A stretch of DNA of 64,000 nucleotides from Sphaerisporangium rhizosphaerae (GTDB taxonomy: Bacteria > Actinomycetota > Actinomycetes > Streptosporangiales > Streptosporangiaceae). The stretch spans positions 1 through 64,000 of the forward strand of contig NZ_JBHTCG010000040.1 of the NCBI RefSeq assembly GCF_042665155.1, in the 5' to 3' direction. The translations under genes and the position numbers were made by a program. Shown here piece by piece: positions 14,781 to 23,235 of the stretch. Below the pieces are notes generated by a model that saw nothing but the letters and a program-made list of their open reading frames with translations, searched no databases and was not told the DNA's origin. Position 1 is the stretch's first letter. Each line of letters begins with the position of its first letter.

Positions 14781-16016
14781 TCAGCGCTCGACCACCTCGT
14801 TCTTGCCGATCACCACCACGCCCTCGCGCGTCACCGCGAAGCGGGAGCGGTCGAACTCCAGATCCAGGCCGATGCGGGCGCCGTCGGGGATCACCACGTT
14901 CTTGTCGATGATGGCCCGGCGGACGATCGCCCCCCGGCCGACCTTGACGCTCCCCATGAGCACCGAGTCCTCCACCAGGGAGTGCGAGTGCAGCACCACG
15001 CCCGGCGACAGGATCGAGCGCACGGCGGTGGCGCCGGAGACGATCACGCCCGGCGAGACCAGCGAGTCGATGGCGTGCCCGACGCGGTCGCCGTCGTTGT
15101 GGACGAACTTGGCGGGCGGCAGCGGGTCGTGCCCGGTGTAGATCGGCCAGCGGTCGTTGTAGAGGTTGAACACCGGGTGCACCGACACCAGGTCCATGTG
15201 CGCGTCGTAGTAGGCGTCCAGGGTCCCGACGTCCCGCCAGTAGCCGCGGTCGCGCTCGGTGGAGCCCGGGACGGCGTTGTGGGCGAAGTCGTACACCTCG
15301 GCGCCGCCCGACTTGACGAACATGGGGATGATGTTGCCGCCCAGGTCGTGCTTGCTGCTCGGGTCGAGGGCGTCCTCCCTGAGCGCGTCGATCATCGCCT
15401 GGGTCTTGAAGACGTAGTTGCCCATGGAGGCGTAGACCTGGTCGGGGGCGTCCGGCAGGCCGATGGCGTCGGTGGGCTTCTCGCGGAAGGCCACGATCCG
15501 GTGCCCGGCGGGGTCGGTCTCGATCACCCCGAACTGGTCGGCGAGCGCCAGGGGCTGGCGGATGGCGGCGACCGTCACGTCGGCGCCGGAGTCGATGTGC
15601 TGCTCCACCATCTGCCGCGGGTCCATGCGGTAGATGTGGTCGGCCCCGAAGACGATGCAGTGCTCGGGCAGCTCGTCGTAGATCAGGTTCAGGTTCTGGA
15701 ACAGCGCGTCCGCCGACCCGGCGAACCAGCGGGGGCCGAGCCGCTGCTGGGCGGGCACCGGGGTGACGTAGTTGCCGAGCATCGTCGACATGCGCCAGGT
15801 GCGGGTGACGTGGCGGTCGAGGCTGTGGCTCTTGTACTGGGTCAGGACGACGATCTTGAGGTAGCCGCCGTTGGTCAGGTTCGACAGCACGAAGTCGACC
15901 AGCCGGTAGATCCCTCCGAAGGGCACCGCCGGCTTGGCCCGGTCGGCCGTGAGCGGCATCAGCCGCTTCCCCTCGCCACCGGCCAGCACGATCGCGAGGA
16001 TTCTGGGCGTCGTCAT
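14781..16016 (-). CDS. glgC: Glucose-1-phosphate adenylyltransferase
   Basis: 411 residues, the usual length. It makes ADP-glucose from ATP and glucose 1-phosphate, feeding glycogen or maltosyl-phosphate synthesis. Visible: nucleotidyl loop LAGGEGKRLMPLTADRAKPA, FGGIYRLVDFVLSN, substrate site FGADHIYRMD and FREKP, then a C-terminal left-handed helix of hexapeptide repeats (SPGVIVSGATAVRSILSPGV). It is divergent from glgA over a 68-base gap, as in mycobacteria. A TAACGT -10 element seven bases from the ATG suggests a leaderless transcript. Confidence 0.96.
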   Translation of the reverse strand: MTTPRILAIVLAGGEGKRLMPLTADRAKPAVPFGGIYRLVDFVLSNLTNGGYLKIVVLTQYKSHSLDRHVTRTWRMSTMLGNYVTPVPAQQRLGPRWFAGSADALFQNLNLIYDELPEHCIVFGADHIYRMDPRQMVEQHIDSGADVTVAAIRQPLALADQFGVIETDPAGHRIVAFREKPTDAIGLPDAPDQVYASMGNYVFKTQAMIDALREDALDPSSKHDLGGNIIPMFVKSGGAEVYDFAHNAVPGSTERDRGYWRDVGTLDAYYDAHMDLVSVHPVFNLYNDRWPIYTGHDPLPPAKFVHNDGDRVGHAIDSLVSPGVIVSGATAVRSILSPGVVLHSHSLVEDSVLMGSVKVGRGAIVRRAIIDKNVVIPDGARIGLDLEFDRSRFAVTREGVVVIGKNEVVER

Positions 16017-16084
16017 AGCACCGACGTTACCCGGCTTTACCCAGCTAAATCCGACGAAACACCCTGGACCACTAAGGTTTACCC
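16017..16084. promoter_or_regulatory. Divergent, probably leaderless promoters of glgC and glgA
   Basis: On the plus strand TAAGGT (16073-16078) lies six bases before the glgA ATG; on the minus strand TAACGT (16024-16029) lies seven bases before the glgC ATG. Neither gene has a Shine-Dalgarno. Both transcripts would begin at or beside the start codon, a common actinobacterial arrangement, and the two promoters share one 68-base region. Confidence 0.6.
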
Positions 16085-17260
16085 ATGCGCGTCGATCTGC
16101 TGAGCCGTGAGTACCCGCCCGAGGTGTACGGCGGCGCCGGAGTCCATGTCGAGTACCTCGCCCGAGAGCTGCGGAGCCTGGTGGACGTGCGGGTGCGCTG
16201 CTTCGGCGCGCGTCGCGAGGAGGGCGGCGTCGACGCCTACGGCGTCCCCGGCGGTCTCGCGTCCGCCAACCCGGCCCTGCAGGTGCTCGGCGTGGACCTG
16301 GAGATGGCCGCCGCGTGCGAGGGCGCGGACATCGTGCACAGCCACACCTGGTACGCCAACTTCGCCGGGCACGTCGCCAAGCTGCTGTACGGGGTGCCGC
16401 ACGTGGTCACCACCCACAGCCTGGAGCCGCTGCGCCCGTGGAAGGCCGAGCAGCTCGGCGGCGGCTACGCCCTGTCCGGCTTCGCCGAGCGCACGGCGTT
16501 GCTGAACGCCGACGCGGTCATCGCGGTGTCGGAGGGCATGCGGCGCGACGTCCTCGCCTGCTACCCGGAGATCGCGCCCGAGCGGGTGACCGTCGTCCAC
16601 AACGGCATCGACACCCAGGAGTACGCCCCCGACCACGGCACCGACGTCCTGCTCGCGCACGGCATCGACCCCGCCAGGCCCTACGTCGTCTTCGTCGGGC
16701 GCATCACCCGCCAGAAGGGGCTGGCCCACCTGCTGCGCGCCGCCCGCTCGCTGCCGCCGCAGGCCCAGCTCGTCCTGTGCGCCGGAGCCCCCGACACCCC
16801 CGAGATCGCCGCGGAGGTGACCGGCCTGGTCGAGGAGCTGCGCGCGAGCAGGTCGGGGGTGGTGTGGATCTCCCAGATGCTCCCCAGGCCGCAGGTCATC
16901 CAGATCCTCACCCGCGCCGCCGTGTTCGTCTGCCCCTCGGTCTACGAGCCGATGGGCATCGTCAACCTGGAGGCCATGGCGTGCGAGACCGCGGTGGTGG
17001 CCACCGCGACCGGCGGCATCCCCGAGGTCGTCGCCGACGGCGAGACCGGCCTGCTCGTCCCCATCGAGCAGGGCGCCGACGGCGAGCCGCTCGATCCGGC
17101 CGCGTTCGCGGACGCCATCGCCGCCCGGGTGACCCGGCTCCTGGACGACCCGTCCCTCGCCGCCGCCATGGGCCAGGCCGGCCGCCGCCGCGCCGTCGAC
17201 CACTTCAGCTGGCCCGCCATAGCCACCCGCACCCAGGCCCTCTACCAATCCCTGAAATGA
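16085..17260 (+). CDS. glgA: GT-B glycogen synthase / maltose-1-phosphate synthase type
   Basis: 391 residues. GT4-type glucosyltransferase with ADP-glucose donor. N-domain: MRVDLLSREYPPEVYGGAGV (donor-binding Gly loop), HSHTWYANFAGH, VTTHSLEPLRPWK. C-domain: VGRITRQKGLAHLLRA, and the acceptor motif EPMGIVNLEAMACETAVVAT with the expected Glu pair (E..GIVNLE). In Mycobacterium the orthologue beside glgC (GlgM) makes maltose 1-phosphate for alpha-glucan rather than elongating glycogen, and the short length and divergent context point that way here. Confidence 0.93.
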   Translation: MRVDLLSREYPPEVYGGAGVHVEYLARELRSLVDVRVRCFGARREEGGVDAYGVPGGLASANPALQVLGVDLEMAAACEGADIVHSHTWYANFAGHVAKLLYGVPHVVTTHSLEPLRPWKAEQLGGGYALSGFAERTALLNADAVIAVSEGMRRDVLACYPEIAPERVTVVHNGIDTQEYAPDHGTDVLLAHGIDPARPYVVFVGRITRQKGLAHLLRAARSLPPQAQLVLCAGAPDTPEIAAEVTGLVEELRASRSGVVWISQMLPRPQVIQILTRAAVFVCPSVYEPMGIVNLEAMACETAVVATATGGIPEVVADGETGLLVPIEQGADGEPLDPAAFADAIAARVTRLLDDPSLAAAMGQAGRRRAVDHFSWPAIATRTQALYQSLK

Positions 17261-17267
17261 CCCGCCC

Positions 17268-17291
17268 CCCGGTCCGCTCACCCGGACCGGG
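17268..17291 (+). terminator. Hairpin after glgA
   Basis: Perfect nine-base-pair stem CCCGGTCCG / CGGACCGGG with loop CTCACC, starting seven bases after the glgA stop. No T-run follows, as is usual for high-GC actinobacterial terminators. Confidence 0.55.
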
Positions 17292-17437
17292 CGCGGCGGT
17301 TGTCGAGGTCGAGGTCTTCGATGTTGGGGGAGAGGATCTCGGTCGCGACCGGTAGCGTCGAGGTTCATGAGCGATGAAGCGTCGGGGCCGCGCCGGTGGG
17401 TCCGGTACGTGATGCCGGCGATGGCACTACTAGCGCC

Positions 17438-18637
17438 GTGAAGGGCGACACTCCGCAGGAGGAGATCCGCAGACACCATCTCGGGGCGGTGCTGCGGCAG
17501 GTGCATCTGGCAGGGCCGATCTCGCGTGCGGCGCTGGCGAACCGGCTGGGCCTGAACCGCAGCACGATCCTGGCGCTGGCCACGCGGCTCACGGCCGCGG
17601 GTCTGGTGCGTGAGGAGGCTTCGGGTACGACGGGTCGGGCGGGTCGGCCGTCGCTGGTGGTGCGGCCTGAGAGCGGCCGGTGGTATGTGCTGGCTTTCGA
17701 TGTGGCGGTGGATCGGCTGGTCGCCGCCAGGGTCGGGCTCGGCGGTCTGGTACTGGAGCGCAGGGAGGCGCCCCGGCGGCGAAGCAGGCATGCCGATCTC
17801 GACGAGGTGGTCGGTGTCCTGGCCGGGTTCGGCCGCGCGCTCGTGGACGCGGCGCCCCGGAGCGCGAGGTGCCTCGGGGTCGGCACGTCGTACTGCGGTT
17901 TGGTCAGGGCCGCCGACGGGATGGTGCTCCTGGCTCCCAACGTGGGCTGGACCGACCTGGATTTCGTGCCCGCGCTCAGCCGGCGGCTGGGGCTGCCCGT
18001 GGCAGTCGGCAACGAAGCCCACCTGGGCGCTGTGGCCGAGCATGAGCGCGGAGCGGGCATCGGCCAGCAGAATCTTGTCTACCTGCACGGGGATGTCGGG
18101 GTGGGTGGTGGCATCATCGTGGGCGGCAGGCTGCTGGGCGGCGATGACGGCTACGGCGCCGAACTCGGGCACATGATCGTTAATCCCTTTGGCGGCCGTT
18201 CCTGCAACTGCGGTTCGCGCGGCTGCCTGGAGGCAGAAGTGGGCGAGGCGGCGCTGCTGGAGGCGTCCGGACGCACCAGCGGGCCGGGCGGGCGGGATGG
18301 CGTACGAGCCGTCGTGGAAGCGGCCGAGAACGGTGACGAGGCCGCCCGCAAGGCCTTGGACCGTGTCGGCGACTGGCTCGGGATCGGCGTGGTCAACCTG
18401 ATCAACCTCTTCAATCCCGGAGTCGTCGTCTTCGGCGGCACACTCGGCGACATCTACCAGGGTGCGGCACCTCAGGTCCACGCGCGCGTGGCGGCTAGTG
18501 TCCTGCCCGTCTCCCGGGGGGTAGGGTTGCGCACCTCGATGCTGCGCGATGACGCCCCATTGGTCGGCGCGGCGGAACTCGCTTTCTCCCGCGTCCTGGC
18601 CGACCCGTTGGACGCACTCGCTTCCACAGCACCGTGA
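17438..18637 (+). CDS. ROK-family transcriptional regulator
   Basis: 399 residues. N-terminal winged helix (GPISRAALANRLGLNRSTILALATRLTAAGLV) followed by a ROK kinase-like domain: ATP-binding GDVGVGGGIIVGG, and the zinc signature GHMIVNPFGGRSCNCGSRGC with CxCGxxGCxE. With the DNA-binding domain this is a regulator (XylR/NagC-like) rather than a sugar kinase; the effector is probably a sugar or sugar phosphate. The start is uncertain: the GTG at 17438 has no Shine-Dalgarno but may be leaderless (TACTAG nine bases upstream). Slightly lower GC than neighbours. No sugar operon is adjacent, so targets are unknown. Confidence 0.88.
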   Translation: MKGDTPQEEIRRHHLGAVLRQVHLAGPISRAALANRLGLNRSTILALATRLTAAGLVREEASGTTGRAGRPSLVVRPESGRWYVLAFDVAVDRLVAARVGLGGLVLERREAPRRRSRHADLDEVVGVLAGFGRALVDAAPRSARCLGVGTSYCGLVRAADGMVLLAPNVGWTDLDFVPALSRRLGLPVAVGNEAHLGAVAEHERGAGIGQQNLVYLHGDVGVGGGIIVGGRLLGGDDGYGAELGHMIVNPFGGRSCNCGSRGCLEAEVGEAALLEASGRTSGPGGRDGVRAVVEAAENGDEAARKALDRVGDWLGIGVVNLINLFNPGVVVFGGTLGDIYQGAAPQVHARVAASVLPVSRGVGLRTSMLRDDAPLVGAAELAFSRVLADPLDALASTAP

Positions 18638-18727
18638 GCCTCGTCCGGTCCGCTTGAAGGCGGGCTGAGGCCTTCAAGAAGGTGCCGACCGCGGCCTCGC
18701 CCGCAAATGCATCGTCTTCCAGGTAGG

Positions 18728-19399
18728 TCAGGTGGGGTCGCCGGGGGAGATGAGGCCGGTTTCGTAGGCGACGACCACGGCCTGGACGCGGTCGCGCAGG
18801 CCCAGTTTGGACAGGACGCGGGCGACGTGGGTCTTCACCGTGGCCACGCTGAGGGTCAGCCGGTCGGCGAGTTCGGCGTTGCTGAGGCCGGTGGCGAGCA
18901 GGCGCAGCACGTCCAGTTCCCGGGGCGTGAGCTGGGAGAGGTCGCGGTGGAGGGCGGGCCGCACGGTGTCGCGGCGGGCGAAACGTTCGACCAGGCGGCG
19001 GGTGATGGTGGGCGCGAGCAGGGCGTCGCCGGAGCGCACGAGCCGCACCGCGGCCACCAGGTGCTCGGGGGTGACGTCCTTGAGCAGGAACCCGCTCGCT
19101 CCCGCGGCGAGCGCCGCGTACACGTAGTGGTCGAGGTCGTAGGTGGTCAGGATCAGCACGCGGGTGTCCTCGGCGCCGCCGGCGAGGATCCGCCGGGTGG
19201 CTTCCAGGCCGTCCATCCGCGGCATCCGGATGTCCATGAGCACGACGTCGGGCCTGGTGCGGCGGACCGCGGCGATGGCCTCGTCCCCGTCGGCGGCCTC
19301 GGCCGCCACCTCGATGCCGTCGGCGGCGAGGATCATGCGGAATCCGGTGCGCACCAGTGCCTGGTCGTCGGCGATGACGGCGCGCAGTCGGCCGGTCAT
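18728..19399 (-). CDS. NarL/LuxR-type response regulator
   Basis: 223 residues. Receiver domain with VIADDQALVRTGF (acidic pair), phospho-acceptor in DVVLMDIRMPRMDGLEA, Thr in ILTTYD and Lys in FLLKDVTPEHL; C-terminal LuxR helix-turn-helix LTPRELDVLRLLATGLSNAE ... VKTHVARVLSKL. Its ATG overlaps the stop of the sensor kinase (ATGA), so the two are co-translated. The ABC transporter operon reads away from the kinase gene and is the likely target. Confidence 0.94.
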   Translation of the reverse strand: MTGRLRAVIADDQALVRTGFRMILAADGIEVAAEAADGDEAIAAVRRTRPDVVLMDIRMPRMDGLEATRRILAGGAEDTRVLILTTYDLDHYVYAALAAGASGFLLKDVTPEHLVAAVRLVRSGDALLAPTITRRLVERFARRDTVRPALHRDLSQLTPRELDVLRLLATGLSNAELADRLTLSVATVKTHVARVLSKLGLRDRVQAVVVAYETGLISPGDPT

Positions 19400-21018
19400 G
19401 CGGTCCTCCAGGGGACGCGGGCCCTGATCGTGAAGCCGCCCCCGGCCATGTGCCCGGCGTCCAGGGTCCCGCCGTAGACGGCGAGCCGCTCGCGCAGCCC
19501 GATCAGCCCCCTGCCGCCGCCGGTGCGCGGTCCGGAGGTCCGTGCTCCGCCGGTGTCGGTCACCTCGATCTCCAGCCAGTCGCCGTCGTGGCCGATCGTC
19601 ACGGCCGCGGCGGCGCCGGCCGCGTGCTTGATCGTGTTGGTGAGGGCCTCCTGGACGACGCGGTAGGCGGCCAGGTCGACGCCGGGCGGCAGCGGCCCGG
19701 GAGGCGACCCCGTGACGCGCACCGGCACTCCGGCGGCGCGGACGCGTTCCACCAGGGCGTCGAGCTGGTCGAGCCCAGGCTGGGGGGCGAGCCCGTCGGC
19801 GGGCCCGTCGAGGCGGTCGCCGCCCGGGCCGGCGAGCAGGCCCATGAGATGGCGCAGCTCGGACATGGCGGCCCGGCCGCCCGACTCGATCGCGAGCAGA
19901 GCCTGCTTCGACTGTTCCGGCTCGGCGTCCATCACCTTGCGCGCCGCGCCCGCCTGGATCACCATCACGCTGACATTGTGGGTCACCACGTCGTGGAGCT
20001 CGGCGGCGATCCGGGACCGCTCCTCGGCGACGGCCCTGCGCATGGCCTCCGCCTGCGTCTGCCGCAGCTCGGCGAACCGGTGGTGGCTCGCTCCCAGCCG
20101 TCGCCGCCAGTAACGGACGAAGCTCCCGACGACGCCGACGCTCAGCAGGACGACGAACGGCCCCATCCAGTTCGGCAGCTCGGGCGTGACGTCCCGGAAG
20201 GCGCCACCGGCGAGCCCCGCCGCGAGCACGAGGCCCCCCATCGCCAGGACCCGGTTGCGGCCGTGGGCGGCGGCGCCGTACGCGGCGACGGCGCAGGTCA
20301 GCACCGTGATCAGGGTGGCGTACGAGTGGGTGGCCTGCGCCGCGGCCAGCACCACCCAGAAGGTGAGCAGCGGGTAGCGGCGCCGCAGGGCCAGCGGTAA
20401 CGCCGTCATCGCCACCAGGAACGCGGGCGGCCCGTCGGGCGGAGGGTGGACGGTCGCGACGCCGGGCCGGTGGCAGGAGAGCGGTGACGGGCCGTCGGGC
20501 GTGACGCGGGACCGGTGGCAGGAGAGTGGGGACGCGCCGTCGGGCGCGATGCCGGCCGGCCGGCCGGAGAGTCGGGACGGATCGTCGGGCACCACGCCGC
20601 CCGACGGGCCGTCGGGAGTGACGCCATGAAAGAGTGGCCGGCCGGTCGCGGCATCGGGAGCCGTGGGCGGATCGGGAGGCGCGGGAGGATCGGGAGCCGC
20701 GGGGGGGTCGGGAGCGGCGGGGGGATCGGGGGCCGCGGGGGGATCGGGGGCCGCCGGGTGGGCGCCGGCGGGTCCGAGCCGCAGGAGCTCGACCATTTGG
20801 GCCTGGTCCTCGCCGGAGCCGAGCACGGGATGACCCGCCGACGCGGCGACCGCGGCGACCGCCAGAAGGAGGGCGATCACCACGTCGGCGGCGAAGGCCG
20901 CGCGAGACGGCTTCCGGAGCCGCTCGCCACGCCGGTCCTGGTCGTCCTCGTCCAGCGGGCCGCCCGGGTCGAGCACCTGCCGCCACCACCGCGGTCGTTC
21001 ACCGGTTTCCACCGGCAC
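19396..21018 (-). CDS. Sensor histidine kinase (HisKA_3) with repeat-rich extracytoplasmic loop
   Basis: About 540 residues. Membrane helices are followed by the dimerisation/phospho-acceptor motif EERSRIAAELHDVVTHNVSV (His) and an ATPase domain with YRVVQEALTNTIKHA, EIEVTDTGG and GRGLIGLRERL. Between the first helix (VVIALLLAVAAVAA) and the next lies an unusual insert of about 120 residues: first DPPAAP repeated in tandem, then repeats of the form PDGPSPLSCHRxG/V. Typical kinases of this class have no such loop. The start is uncertain; GTG at 21018 was chosen for GGCAGG upstream, GTG 21012 is an alternative. Divergent from the ABC operon at 21293. Confidence 0.88.
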   Translation of the reverse strand: MPVETGERPRWWRQVLDPGGPLDEDDQDRRGERLRKPSRAAFAADVVIALLLAVAAVAASAGHPVLGSGEDQAQMVELLRLGPAGAHPAAPDPPAAPDPPAAPDPPAAPDPPAPPDPPTAPDAATGRPLFHGVTPDGPSGGVVPDDPSRLSGRPAGIAPDGASPLSCHRSRVTPDGPSPLSCHRPGVATVHPPPDGPPAFLVAMTALPLALRRRYPLLTFWVVLAAAQATHSYATLITVLTCAVAAYGAAAHGRNRVLAMGGLVLAAGLAGGAFRDVTPELPNWMGPFVVLLSVGVVGSFVRYWRRRLGASHHRFAELRQTQAEAMRRAVAEERSRIAAELHDVVTHNVSVMVIQAGAARKVMDAEPEQSKQALLAIESGGRAAMSELRHLMGLLAGPGGDRLDGPADGLAPQPGLDQLDALVERVRAAGVPVRVTGSPPGPLPPGVDLAAYRVVQEALTNTIKHAAGAAAAVTIGHDGDWLEIEVTDTGGARTSGPRTGGGRGLIGLRERLAVYGGTLDAGHMAGGGFTIRARVPWRTA

Positions 21019-21292
21019 ATTGTCACGCCTGCCCGTCCCCGCCGCATCGGCCGTCGTGACGGGGCTCACGGTCCAGGGGAGTACATCGCAGGGATGACCC
21101 GGCGGCCCTTCGTTCTCGGGAGCTACGCGATCTCGGTACGGCGGCCGACGCGCTCTGGCATGGGTGGTCCCTAGTTTCGTTCCCGCCATCCCGCCGCGCC
21201 GTCCGGAGCCGGGGTCGCCGCCGGGGGCCGGCGAAGGCATCGAGGCCCTTTCACCATCATCCTTCCGACCACTCCTCAAGAGGGGACATAGC

Positions 21293-22171
21293 ATGACCGC
21301 TGCCTTGGAGGCCCAGGCACTGGGCAGGAAGTACGGCAGGCGCTGGGCGCTGCGCGAGTGCACCATCGACATCCCGGCGGGCCACGTCGTGGGGCTGGTG
21401 GGCCCCAACGGAGCCGGTAAGACGACGCTGCTGAAGCTGGCCGGCGGCCAGCTCGAACCGAGCACGGGCGGCATCGTCGTGCTCGGCGGCCGGCCCGGGG
21501 ACACGCCCGAGCAGCTCGCCAAGGTCGGGTTCGTCGCCCAGGACACCCCCGTCTACGCGCGCCTGACCGTCGCCGACCACCTGCGGCTCGGGGCGCGGCT
21601 CAACCCCCGCTGGGACGGCGCCCTGGCACGGGAGCGCGTCGCGCGGCTGGGCCTCGTCCCGGGCCAGCGGGCGGGCAGGTTGTCGGGCGGTCAGCGCGCC
21701 CAGCTCGCCCTCACCCTGGGCCTGGCCAAGCGGCCCGAGCTGCTGATCCTGGACGAGCCGGTCGCCTCGCTCGACCCGCTGGCGCGCCGCGAGTTCCTGC
21801 AGGGGCTGACGGAGGCCGCCGCGGCGCACGGGCTGAGCGTGGTGCTCTCCTCCCACCTGGTCTCCGACCTGGAACGCGTCTGCGACTACCTGATCGTGCT
21901 CGTCGACTCCCGCGTCCGGCTGGCCGGGGAGGTCGAGCCGTTGCTGGCCGCTCATCGCCGGCTCACCGGCCCGCGCCGCGACCCCGGCGGGCACGTGGTC
22001 TCCGTCCGCCACACCGAGCGGGAGAGCACGTACGTGGTCCGCGCCGACGACGCCCGGATTCACGACCCCGGCTGGACGGTCTCCCGGCTCAGTCTGGAGG
22101 ACCTGGTCCTGGCCTATATGGATCAGCGCACCGAGGCCGACGGTCCGGTCGCCCTGGAGGTGCGGCGATGA
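21293..22171 (+). CDS. ABC transporter ATP-binding protein
   Basis: 292 residues. Walker A GLVGPNGAGKTTLLKL, Q-loop VAQD, signature LSGGQRAQLAL, Walker B LLILDEP, switch His in LSSHLVSDLERV. The start is the ATG preceded by AGAGGGGA. Its stop overlaps the permease start (ATGA). With the divergent two-component system this resembles actinobacterial stress- or antibiotic-responsive ABC modules; substrate unknown. Confidence 0.94.
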   Translation: MTAALEAQALGRKYGRRWALRECTIDIPAGHVVGLVGPNGAGKTTLLKLAGGQLEPSTGGIVVLGGRPGDTPEQLAKVGFVAQDTPVYARLTVADHLRLGARLNPRWDGALARERVARLGLVPGQRAGRLSGGQRAQLALTLGLAKRPELLILDEPVASLDPLARREFLQGLTEAAAAHGLSVVLSSHLVSDLERVCDYLIVLVDSRVRLAGEVEPLLAAHRRLTGPRRDPGGHVVSVRHTERESTYVVRADDARIHDPGWTVSRLSLEDLVLAYMDQRTEADGPVALEVRR

Positions 22172-23235
22172 TCTGGCTGACCTGGCGCCAGTTCCGCGGC
22201 TCGGCCACGATGATGGCCGCCGTACTCGTGGTCATCACCGCCGCCCTGGCCCTGACCGGCCCGAAACTGGCCTCCGACTACGCCGCCGGGATCGCCGCCT
22301 GCACCCCGGACAACACCTGCCTGGACTTCTTCGACCGGTTCTTCGGCGAGTACGACACCCTCTTCTTGGCCCTCACGATGGTCGTGCTGATCCTGCCGGC
22401 GCTGGCCGGGCTGTTCTGGGGGGCGCCGCTGATCACCCGCGAGCTGGAGGCCGGCACCCACCTGCTGGTGTGGAACCAGAGCATCAGCCGCGGCCGGTGG
22501 CTGGCGGTCAAGCTCGGGCTCATGGGCCTTTCGGCCATGGCCGCCGCCTGCCTCTGCGGCCTGGTGGTGACCTGGTGGTCGGCCCCGCTGGACAAGTCGG
22601 CCGTCCCGGAGATGGCGCAGATGGCTCCGGTGGTGTTCGGCGCGCGCGGCATCGCCCCGATGGGATACGCGGCCTTCGCCTTCGTCCTCGGGGCGACCGT
22701 GGGCGCCTTGGTGCGCCGCACGCTGCCCGCCATGGCCCTCACCCTGGCCGCCTTCGTCGCGATCCAGATAGCGATGCCGCTGCTGGTGCGCCCGCACCTG
22801 ATGCCCCCCGTCGCCGGGACCTTCGAGCTCGGCCGGGAGAACGTGGACGGCTTCGGCGCCCCGAAGGGCGGATCCCTGCAGGTCTTCCTGAGGACGTCGG
22901 CCGTTCCCGGCCACGCGGGCGCCTGGGTCCTGTCCAGCGAGCTGGTGGATGAGACCGGACGCGTGATCTCCAGCGGAGACGGAGGCCCGGGACCGTCGAC
23001 GACGGTCGCGCGGGGGGTCCCGGTCTCCACGACGACGGGCCCCTGCTCGCCGCAGGGAGCGATGGCGGGAGGGTGCACGGCCGAGATCAACCGGCTGGGC
23101 TTCCGGCAGCGGGCGACCTACCATCCCCTCGAGCGCTTCTGGCCCTTCCAGTGGATCGAGACCGGGATCTACGCCCTGCTCACCCTCGGCCTCACAGGGT
23201 TCTGCTTCCGGTGGATCCGCAGGCGTGTGTCATGA
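22168..23235 (+). CDS. ABC transporter permease (ABC-2 like)
   Basis: 355 residues with six or so membrane helices (ATMMAAVLVVITAALALTG, LFLALTMVVLILPALAGLFWG, LGLMGLSAMAAACLCGLVV, TLPAMALTLAAFVAIQIAM, IETGIYALLTLGLTGFCF). MIWLTWRQFR and LITRELEAGTHLLVWNQSIS are typical of actinobacterial transporter permeases of this type. A large extracytoplasmic segment (about residues 215-320) lies before the last helix. Translationally coupled on both sides by ATGA overlaps. Confidence 0.92.
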   Translation: MIWLTWRQFRGSATMMAAVLVVITAALALTGPKLASDYAAGIAACTPDNTCLDFFDRFFGEYDTLFLALTMVVLILPALAGLFWGAPLITRELEAGTHLLVWNQSISRGRWLAVKLGLMGLSAMAAACLCGLVVTWWSAPLDKSAVPEMAQMAPVVFGARGIAPMGYAAFAFVLGATVGALVRRTLPAMALTLAAFVAIQIAMPLLVRPHLMPPVAGTFELGRENVDGFGAPKGGSLQVFLRTSAVPGHAGAWVLSSELVDETGRVISSGDGGPGPSTTVARGVPVSTTTGPCSPQGAMAGGCTAEINRLGFRQRATYHPLERFWPFQWIETGIYALLTLGLTGFCFRWIRRRVS

